NCBI GenBank assembly: GCA_027600665.1 | Contig: JADGJL010000334.1 | Location: 1 to 24,833 of the forward strand | Length of the DNA stretch: 24,833 bases | Reading direction: 5' to 3' | From: Irineochytrium annulatum | Taxonomy: Eukaryota > Chytridiomycota > Chytridiomycetes > Chytridiales > Chytridiaceae | Part shown: piece by piece, positions 17,761 to 24,833 of the stretch | Layout: each line of letters opens with the position of its first letter | How positions within the stretch are numbered: position 1 is the first letter of the stretch | The notes under the pieces: generated by a model | Told to the model about the DNA's origin: nothing | Databases searched by the model: none | The model's input: only the letters and a program-made list of their open reading frames with translations | Program-made: the position numbers and the translations under genes

Positions 17761-19326
17761 TCATCGTTGTCCGCGGTTTGATACACGCTCTCTCATTTCT
17801 TTCAACACCTTCTGATTAAAGTTGTTTCTGCCGCCCGTTAATTTGTACCGGTACCATATCGGTCCTACAGTGACGTTGATTTTGGCGCTAACAAGTGCTG
17901 GCGTTTTCTTCGCGTCTAAAATCAGGTCGAGATTGCCAGGAAACTCCCACCGGCCGACCGCGGGGAAGCCGGGCTCATAACCCACTACGTCCAGCTCTAG
18001 TTCCTCAAGCAGCGGCAAGCCGTGTTTCTTAATGTCATCCCAGTCAACGATATTTAAGCGGGCGGCCGGCGCCTGTCGCACTGGCTGCTGCAACTCCCAT
18101 GAGATGAAAAGGCTTCGGAGGTGACCCATGCGCAACTGGAGTTCCTCGATAGGGTCCGTCGTTGGTACGTCTTCAAGGACAGTAACTGCGAGCTCTTGCA
18201 GCCACGATATCTTGTTCACTACGTTGAGGAGCGCAACAACACTATTGTACTCAGCTTCCCTCGCCTTGACGACAAGCCGACGGAGGAATGGTAGGGATGT
18301 AAGCCACGGAACTGGATTAAGGTCATCCAAGCGCGAGTTAATATCAAGCACCAACGACTGAAGTTTGCTGAGCTCTGCGAATGGTAGCAAGTTCAGCACC
18401 TCGATCTTGCGCACACTGACGTTGACGGTATCGAGTGTGGCGTTGTTCGTATGCAGGAGGCCTCGAACCACTGAAACCGACCCCGGTGCCGGCATGTCAG
18501 AGTGAGGGTTTAACTGCACTTTGACGTCCGTCAAATGGCTCACGGACGGAAGAACTTGCGCCATCATTACGTTGAGGTCGCAGTCGAGAATATTGTGGTC
18601 GTCGAGATGAAGAGTCCGTAGTGTAACCCCCTGGGCAATAAGACAATTTGCGACAGCCTCAAGATCGGCAGTTCCGCCACCGTACGTGAAGCGCAAGTAC
18701 TGCAGGCGCCCTCTCCCACCAATGACCGCATCATAAACATGCCGCGCAAGGTTCGACGTAACCGTTAGAGAGCGTAATCCGCGCTCTACAAGCAATGTCA
18801 AGTCTGCTGCACGCCAATTGCTGAATATGCTAAGGTGCCGAAGGCCGCCGTTCGCCGTGCTAAACCGTCTCGCTAATGCCGGCGACCAGCAGCTTCCGTC
18901 TAAAACGCCCAAACTGTCCAACTTTGGGAGCCAGGGAAGCAGTCGATCGCTATTGACCGCCAAAGTTGTCCTTTTGTCAAATGACGACTCGACAATATCC
19001 AGCCTCCTGATACCTCGAAGGTAGATGGCTAGCCGCCACTCCCTCGTGCCGCGTGCAGTGAACGCCAGAGTTTTGCCCTGCGGATGGGGTTCCGTTGCTG
19101 CCACGTGTTTGAGTAGGAGCTCTGCCCAACATTTGTCGTGGTCCCACCGACTGTTGTACACCGTTGACAGAATCTTCGTCGACCAAAGCTGCTCGGCAGC
19201 TGCCTTAAAAAATCGCGTGGAGGCAAGTAAACAGTTGTACAGGACGTATCGATCCGCAAGGTGGAACGGGTCCAGCTGCTGCACGATGTAGAGCTGGACG
19301 TCGTCAACGAGATTGGCGAAGAGCAT
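17761..19326 (-). CDS. F-box/leucine-rich-repeat-like protein
   Basis: Single open frame of 521 aa from the ATG at 19326. The N-terminus LVDDVQLYIVQQLDPFHLAD, with YNCLLASTRFFKAAAEQLW after it, resembles an F-box-like helix set, and the rest contains irregular leucine-rich repeats (for example LGVLDGSCW, LRHLSIFSNW, LRTLHLDDHNILD, LLEELELDVVGYEPGF). F-box/LRR proteins select substrates for SCF ubiquitin ligases; no target can be inferred. The frame extends eight codons upstream without an ATG. TATTAAC followed by CTCTCAG just before ATTTACCGAATG could be a 3' splice site, so a short upstream exon is possible. Expanded, fast-evolving F-box families are common in fungi, which fits the lack of closer identity. 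Confidence 0.72.
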   Translation of the reverse strand: MLFANLVDDVQLYIVQQLDPFHLADRYVLYNCLLASTRFFKAAAEQLWSTKILSTVYNSRWDHDKCWAELLLKHVAATEPHPQGKTLAFTARGTREWRLAIYLRGIRRLDIVESSFDKRTTLAVNSDRLLPWLPKLDSLGVLDGSCWSPALARRFSTANGGLRHLSIFSNWRAADLTLLVERGLRSLTVTSNLARHVYDAVIGGRGRLQYLRFTYGGGTADLEAVANCLIAQGVTLRTLHLDDHNILDCDLNVMMAQVLPSVSHLTDVKVQLNPHSDMPAPGSVSVVRGLLHTNNATLDTVNVSVRKIEVLNLLPFAELSKLQSLVLDINSRLDDLNPVPWLTSLPFLRRLVVKAREAEYNSVVALLNVVNKISWLQELAVTVLEDVPTTDPIEELQLRMGHLRSLFISWELQQPVRQAPAARLNIVDWDDIKKHGLPLLEELELDVVGYEPGFPAVGRWEFPGNLDLILDAKKTPALVSAKINVTVGPIWYRYKLTGGRNNFNQKVLKEMRERVSNRGQR

Positions 19327-19507
19327 TCGGTAAATCTGAGAGTCATCCAAAGAAGAATTGTTAATACAAGTGTAATGGTTGAGATGGTTGAGAATGTGAA
19401 CAGCTCGGCGCGGCAGCCCAATATTCAGATCGCGGCATCACATTCACCTCAGTATTTGCTGACAAGTATCGGTCTACGAGAAGTCAAACACGCCCACAAG
19501 CATTGAA
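19327..19507. promoter_or_regulatory. divergent promoter region, F-box-like / INTS9
   Basis: 181 bp lie between the two chosen start codons. No clear TATA box or known factor site seen. It may also hold a short first exon of the F-box-like gene. Confidence 0.4.
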
Positions 19508-21765
19508 ATGATCTCTGTGGTGGGTCTATCACGAGGTCGGCGTCGCCGTATTAACGCGGTTAGGCAGACGAACTACAGCGAGGGTCCCAAGGGTACCTGT
19601 TGGGTGGTGACTCTCGACGATGGGCCGCGGATCATGCTAGATTGTGGCATGACATTAGAGCTTGGCAAAGGGACCGGCGACGGGAGCAGGGGCCAGCACT
19701 GGCAGCTGCCCCGCTTCAAATTCGCAGACCTGGACAAGATCGACGTCATCTTGCTCTCAAATAGCGTGAACGTACTTGCATTGCCATATGTTACGGAGCT
19801 CTCGGGGTTTAGGGGAAAGGTTTACGCCACAGGGCCCACGGTGACGTTTGGCCGGTACAGACGCATTCTTTTGCTTTTCCTCGCATCTGTATAGTGCTGG
19901 TTCTGACCGCGATACTTTATTATAGCATGCTCATGGAGGACTTCGTATCAAGGTGAACCAACTTTCCTTAGCGTGTTTACTTAACTTTCTGGTGTAAGCA
20001 AGATGAAGGTGCTGAGGGCCGAAGGGGAGGTGATCCCATGCTACACAATCAACGACGTGCATTCTTGCATCAATAACATAACGCCGCTGAGCTACGATGA
20101 GATCGTCGTACGTCTTCTTCGGCTTTGCCTTGTTCCTTCTTTCGTATCTTATCCTGCCAGAATCTTGGCGTCAACCTCTCAATTGTTCCGTCATGCTCCG
20201 GCTTCTCCTTAGGAGCCTGCAACTGGAATATATGTTACCAAATGCAAAAGGTAAGCGCTGAGACCCACAGAACGTTGCTTGGCTAATATAAACAAAATTT
20301 AGATCTTGTACTTGTCTTGGTCCTCGCAGAGCCTCGGGTCACATTTCGCGTTAATGGATGAAGCTTCGCTTCGAAACGTGGACATTGTCATTGCTGCCGA
20401 CGTGTCATCGAGTAATATTAGTATAGAAGCGTCATTCAACAGGATACGTACCGAACTGGGTGGGTGACCTTGTTGGGTTATTCTTGTGTATGCGTGCGAT
20501 CGTCTCACGCGTTAATAGGGAAGGTCGCAGATAGTGGGAGCGGGAGCTTGCTGTTCCCGGTGCTTCCTTTCGGCATCACATTTGAAGTGATCGAGTGCAT
20601 TCATTATTGCCTCAACGACCTGGGCAAGCCCAACGCACCGATTCACTACATTTCGCCATATGGGAAAGAGTCCGTACATATGTGCAATATACTTGGGGAA
20701 TGGTATTGATTTAACGCCGTTCTTACCGTCTCCATGGCTGACCGTTTCGATGTTAGGATGAACGCTAGCGAACAATTGCAAATGTTTCGATCGCAGATGC
20801 CGATGTCGCTGTCGTCGATGGTGAAGGCGAATCGACTGAAAGTCCACGCCAGCATCCAAACCGTCTTCGAGTCCTCGCCGCCGTATTACATTCTGGTCGG
20901 ACACCCTTCCATGGCGTACGGTGACGTGTGTTACTTTGTCGATAAATGGAAGAGCATGCCCAATGCGAAGGTCATCCTCACAGGTTGGATCCAGGATCTC
21001 GTCACAGTCCTTCGCTCTACGCGTTCATATTTTTGATTTCGTAAACAGAATCCGCAATCTCCCGCATGGACATTTCCACGGACTTCCCGCGTTCGAGGAT
21101 CGTTCAAGCGCCGATGGAGGCCCGTCTGTCGCAGAACGAGCTTGTGGATTTGATCACCAACATCTCGCCGCACTGGATCATCATGCCGTCGCACGCCATT
21201 AAGGTTGCGTCCAGCGCCTTGACGGATCTGGCGCCAGTCTGGGTGGGGGCTGGTTGCTCGGCGGACCTGCCGCTGGAGAGCACGTACACGACCATCAGCG
21301 TTGCCAGAGAGGTGGGCCATCTCGACCGGGCAGTCTTTTACGTTCCTCATCGCCCTTATAATTTAGGTGGCCCAGAAGGCGACCTTAATGCAAAAAGCCA
21401 ACCAGAACTTCACCGTCAGCGGGACATTATCGCTCTCCTCTTCCGGGAAGTTTATGCCGGCCCTTGATCCTGGCGATAGCCTGTCGCGGTTCCTAAAGGT
21501 AGCGTCCGTTCAAGAACTCGCCAGGTCGCTCATTCATGAGGTTTGTTGCTTTGATACTTGTCTTACCGTGCTTGCTATGAGCGGCCACTTACACTAGGGA
21601 TGAAAGTTGAAGGGGACCTGCCGATCTGCTACTGCGGACGAAGTTGTCGTCGAAGTTGAGGAGAACGTGGTTACGGTAAGGAAAGGGGACATCAGCGTTG
21701 AGGGATATCGGCTGGATAGTTTGGAGATCATTCGGCGATGGATCGTGTCCAAATACGGAGCATAG
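19508..21765 (+). CDS. INTS9: Integrator complex subunit 9 (RC-74), inactive metallo-beta-lactamase/beta-CASP protein
   Basis: Eleven exons: 19508-19519, 19568-19854, 19926-19952, 19999-20107, 20161-20250, 20303-20459, 20519-20702, 20757-20983, 21049-21311, 21367-21540, 21607-21765; introns 46-71 nt; 562 aa (animal proteins about 660). INTS9 pairs with the INTS11 endonuclease, which cleaves snRNA and paused Pol II transcripts. Visible: RIMLDCGM, VILLSNSVNVLALPYV where active enzymes carry HxHxDH (lost, as in INTS9 generally), YATGPTVTFGRMLMEDF, GFSLGACNWNI, LFPVLPFGITFEVIE, the beta-CASP block YYILVGHPSMAYGDVCYFVD, and a C-terminal alpha/beta region suited to INTS11 binding. Similarity in order and spacing favours INTS9 over CPSF73/CPSF100. 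Final exon acceptor is AAAG at 21606; the nearer CTAG would hit TGA. A poly(A) signal AATAAA is at 21814-21819. Confidence 0.9.
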
Positions 21766-21813
21766 AAGCATTTCGGTGTTTCTTTTCCACAAAAGAAGTT
21801 TTTACGTTTTGTA

Positions 21814-21819
21814 AATAAA
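21814..21819 (+). terminator. AATAAA polyadenylation signal, probable INTS9 3' end
   Basis: Canonical hexamer about 50 nt after the INTS9 stop codon in AT-rich sequence, in the convergent gap before the SPRY gene. Confidence 0.45.
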
Positions 21820-22017
21820 TTGTAGACAATGACAGCATTATGAGTATTTTGGTCAGCGACGACCTTATAAAAATATAATTCCTTCCATTGCAAACGATCG
21901 CTACTGTGCAAGTTTGTTTTATTTGATCTATGAAGACAATGAAAATAGGAAATACAATTGTATCAAGACCATGCGTGTCTAAGAACCCCCCCTCCGAACC
22001 CTGAGGCGCAATCGTTT

Positions 22018-24833
22018 CTAATACGGCCGCTGCTGTCCCGCCGCACCCTTCCTCCTATCCGTGGAAGTCCGACCGCTCGTCGGCGAAGCCGGTGACGCCG
22101 GGTACAGCAGATGCGGATGCTGCTGCTGGGTCAACTGCGGCTGCGCCGACTGCGGCCCCCACCAGCCGTTCGGGTCCGGATACACCGTCGGGAGGTGGCC
22201 CTGATGGATGGGCTGCACGGCGCCAGGCGTTGAGCTAGGGCTCGCCGCCACCCGGGGGTCATGGCTCGTGGGAATCCTGTCGCTATGGCTGCGGGACCTG
22301 CCCATCGACCCCGCTCCGATGGGGTTCTGCTGCCCGACCACCGTCGACGCGAAATAGGCGTTGTGGTAGCCCGCCGACGGGTAAGCGTCGTGGCCAGCGT
22401 AGGCTGACTGCGGTTCGGCCGTGTATCCCCCGTACAAGTTTGAAGGTGCGGACGTGACCCCAACCGAGTCGTCGTAGCCCTGGTGATGCTGCTGTTGCTG
22501 TTGCTGCGCCATCGCCATCGCATGTTGGTGGTATCCAGCGCCTAGCGTGTGCACGTTGTTTTGGGACCCAACGGACGACGTTCCGTCCCCAACGCCAGGT
22601 AGGCCAGGAGCGTTGGCCGAAGGGCGACCCCAGAACTTATTCTCTTTGCCCTGCTTGTTTCCCTTCCGGAGAAACGAGTCCAACCTTGACGATCCCGCCG
22701 GCGACGCCGGGCGGGGAAGGCTTGGCGACACAACGGGGTTTTTCTTCCAAACCCACGCCAACGGCGCAATCTTTGTGACGGGAGCGCGGGCGGGTGCGGG
22801 CGCAGAGTCGGTCAAGCTACCGTCGTTGAGCCTCGCGATGGCCTGCGGCGTCGGCACGAGCGGCCGCGGGCCGTTGATTGGCCTCGTGTCGCCAGGTGAT
22901 CGCCGCGCTCCCCCCCGCGACGAGCCGTTCTGGTTCTGGTTCATAACCATCATCATCATTGCCAGCGCCGCGTCCGATTCCACACTTGAGTCCCCACCGC
23001 CGGCCTCCATGTACAGGAATCGCTCCGCGCCGAAATTCACCCGAAACTCCACGCTCCCGCTGATGGCTCCGATGGCGGCATGGAATGGGATTGGCGGCAT
23101 GTCGCTTACAAACTTGCCCAGGTTGCCGGACGCCGCTGCAGCCGACGCAGCCGCCGTCGCCTCCTCCCCAAGAAGACTAAAAGCCTCGCCGAGGAACTCG
23201 CCGTTCAGCGTAAAGAACACGCACCCGATGGCTGGTATGTACCCGCACCCGATCGTATCCCCTGTGCCATATCGGACCGTCGCAAAATTGCTCCGATTCC
23301 CCGTCCCGGCGTTCTCGGCCTGCGTGCAGTGCGCCCTCTCCCCCGTGGACAGGAAGCTCACGCTGAGCGGGCTCCAACCGGGCGCGTTCGTCTCCGGGAA
23401 CGGGTCCGTCGCGAGCCCAATGGCGATCGTGCCGCCGCGCGCGGCGTCGTCGGCGTTCAGGACCGTGCACTCGTAGTAGGCGCAGAACCGTGCCGTGGAG
23501 GTGCAGAGCGTGAGGGCGTGGTTCGAGAGGATGGAGAAGGAAGGGAGGCCAGGCCCGGGCGTGAAGGCGCACCCGACTGTGGATTCGAGCGAGGCGTAAG
23601 GCGCGAGGTGACGAGGCGTACGAAGGCAGAACTCAATCGGCTCCACTAACCCCGACGGCGTTTTGGGGATGGATGGTGTAGGTGTCGGAGGTGGCCGGTA
23701 TGGCTCGTGGTCGGCCCATTGGGCGTTGAATACGGGGCCTGCGGACCTAGGGGCGTGCATGGGTGCGGCGGCGGAGAGGTCGGCACGCGAGTTCGTTGGC
23801 GAAAGCGGACCAGCGGTTTGTTGTCGGGAGGCGGCGCGCCTTTGGGGCATAGACAGCGACGTCGATCTTTGCAGGGGCGGCGTTGTCTCCGCGGGAACGG
23901 CCGGCAATGGCGCATCCGTGTTGATCGCAGACGGTTGTGATGGCCGACCGACGCTTTGCTGGGGAAGCGGTGGCTGGCCCCGGCTTTGCTCCAGCAATGC
24001 TTCTCTCAAAATCATGGCCTCGTCCCGGGTTAGCGCCTTCCCTGCTTGCGCTGCCGCGAGAACCTCCGCCTGCCTCCGCTTCTTCGCCTGCTCCGGGTCA
24101 ACTGCAGCCCCACCGCCCCTAGCGCGTTCGTTCGCGGCCGCCAACTCCTGCTGAATCCTCATCTGCTCCATCATGATGGCCCGTTCACGCTCCTCTTGTG
24201 ACCGCGGATCTTCCATTCTCCCTTGAGCCTCCGCCAGGATCATCTCTTGCTGCCACTGTGATATCCGCGACGTGGGGACGGCGCCGGGATGACCCCCGTA
24301 ACCTGGCCGCCCGTTGTTGAAGACCGACAGCCCGAGGTTCGCGTTCTCTTCCTCCTCCTCCCGTCTCCGCAGCTCCAGCTCCTCAAGCTGCTCACGCTCC
24401 CACTCCTTCTGCAGCGCCAGCGCGTCCCGCTCGCTCTGCAGCTGCGCCTCCAGTTGCCGCTCCCGTTCCGCTTGCATCTCTACGAGACGCGTCGCGGCGG
24501 CCAGCCGTGCCCGCTCCCGCTGTCTGTCCTGCTCTTCCTGAACGGAGGGAACGGCGCCGGCGGCTTGCGGATGCTGACTCCGCGTCGCAGAGGAAAGCCT
24601 CCGAGCCGTCTCCGCCACGAGAAACGGAGACCTAGCGCGCGACGGCGGCGATACTGCACTCGGGCTAATCGGCCTATGATTCGGAGCCGACGTCGCCTCC
24701 GGCGCCCTCCCGTCTGCCACCTCATCGACCGCAATCCCCTGGCCCCTCCCACTCCCACCGCCGTCCACCTCCGGCGCCTTCCCCTTCCCCTTTGCATCTT
24801 GAACCACCACCAGCGATCCAACCCCAACAGTGA
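22018..24833 (-). CDS. large SPRY-domain protein, 5' end beyond the right edge
   Basis: The minus-strand frame is open from the window edge (24832) to the TAA at 22018; there is no ATG near the edge, so at least the first codons lie outside. About 938 codons are visible. Counting from the edge: Ser/Ala-rich start; a charged coiled coil at about 100-165 (RLVEMQAERERQLEAQLQSE, EREQLEELELRRREEEEE); a second coiled coil (ERERAIMMEQMRIQQELAAA); a Pro/Ser linker; then a SPRY domain at about 420-605 with ARFCAYYECTVLNADD, GTIAIGLATDPFPETNAPGW, TGDTIGCGYIPAIGCVFFTL and VEFRVNFGAERFLYME. The SPRY core resembles the Ssh4/Ear1 group of ubiquitin-ligase adaptors, but no transmembrane segment is seen here. 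The C-terminus is Gln/His/Pro/Tyr-rich with a short polyglutamine run (about 22485-22510). Confidence 0.82.
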   Translation of the reverse strand, partial: TVGVGSLVVVQDAKGKGKAPEVDGGGSGRGQGIAVDEVADGRAPEATSAPNHRPISPSAVSPPSRARSPFLVAETARRLSSATRSQHPQAAGAVPSVQEEQDRQRERARLAAATRLVEMQAERERQLEAQLQSERDALALQKEWEREQLEELELRRREEEEENANLGLSVFNNGRPGYGGHPGAVPTSRISQWQQEMILAEAQGRMEDPRSQEERERAIMMEQMRIQQELAAANERARGGGAAVDPEQAKKRRQAEVLAAAQAGKALTRDEAMILREALLEQSRGQPPLPQQSVGRPSQPSAINTDAPLPAVPAETTPPLQRSTSLSMPQRRAASRQQTAGPLSPTNSRADLSAAAPMHAPRSAGPVFNAQWADHEPYRPPPTPTPSIPKTPSGLVEPIEFCLRTPRHLAPYASLESTVGCAFTPGPGLPSFSILSNHALTLCTSTARFCAYYECTVLNADDAARGGTIAIGLATDPFPETNAPGWSPLSVSFLSTGERAHCTQAENAGTGNRSNFATVRYGTGDTIGCGYIPAIGCVFFTLNGEFLGEAFSLLGEEATAAASAAAASGNLGKFVSDMPPIPFHAAIGAISGSVEFRVNFGAERFLYMEAGGGDSSVESDAALAMMMMVMNQNQNGSSRGGARRSPGDTRPINGPRPLVPTPQAIARLNDGSLTDSAPAPARAPVTKIAPLAWVWKKNPVVSPSLPRPASPAGSSRLDSFLRKGNKQGKENKFWGRPSANAPGLPGVGDGTSSVGSQNNVHTLGAGYHQHAMAMAQQQQQQHHQGYDDSVGVTSAPSNLYGGYTAEPQSAYAGHDAYPSAGYHNAYFASTVVGQQNPIGAGSMGRSRSHSDRIPTSHDPRVAASPSSTPGAVQPIHQGHLPTVYPDPNGWWGPQSAQPQLTQQQHPHLLYPASPASPTSGRTSTDRRKGAAGQQRPY

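Noticed and set aside
22547..23476. 309-codon plus-strand open frame
   Set aside because: It is antisense to the SPRY gene in GC-rich DNA; its translation is low complexity with no family resemblance, while the opposite strand has a clear SPRY domain.

Overview
The window looks like compact nuclear DNA from an early-diverging fungus, possibly a zoosporic (chytrid-type) one. The organism call is an inference from gene content: a fungal-type HMP-P synthase (THI5/NMT1), an Integrator subunit 9 gene (Integrator is absent from yeasts and most well-studied Dikarya), a UBXN11-type SEP/UBX gene, and many tiny GT-AG introns (mostly 40-75 nt, one of 33 nt) with CTAAC/CTAAT-like branch points. I found no CRISPR array, prophage, intact transposon, tRNA or rRNA.

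Left part (1-4.5 kb, all on the minus strand): a MAPEG family membrane protein cut by the window edge; a UBXN11-like SEP/UBX adaptor; and THI5. The most striking feature is a near-consensus TPP riboswitch at 3209-3328. It lies on the THI5 strand but 84 nt DOWNSTREAM of the THI5 stop codon, and is followed by a 130-nt AG-free pyrimidine-rich tract, a first AG and two AATAAA signals. This resembles the 3'-UTR arrangement of plant THIC rather than the 5'-leader introns usual in fungi.

Middle (4.5-12.3 kb): about 1.3 kb with only a decayed-looking coding relic, then TFIIIA with ten zinc fingers (+), convergent to an ABHD11-type alpha/beta hydrolase (-). Upstream of the hydrolase on the same strand is an unrecognised 972-aa protein in eight exons, with an ambiguous ORF region beyond its start.

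Right part (12.3-24.8 kb): TMEM170-like ER membrane protein (-) and pICln (+) as a very tight divergent pair; a frameshifted mitoribosomal mL58/MRP-L20-like gene (-) divergent from SEC61 gamma/SSS1 (+); an unrecognised Ser/Ala-rich 616-aa protein (-); an F-box/LRR-like protein (-) divergent from INTS9 (+, 11 exons); and a large SPRY-domain protein (-) that runs off the right edge.

The genes do not form a pathway cluster. They are mostly single-copy housekeeping functions: thiamine synthesis, 5S rRNA transcription, spliceosomal snRNP assembly, snRNA processing, ER translocation and mitochondrial translation. Exon coordinates were built by hand from reading frame, splice signals and family similarity and have not been checked against transcripts.
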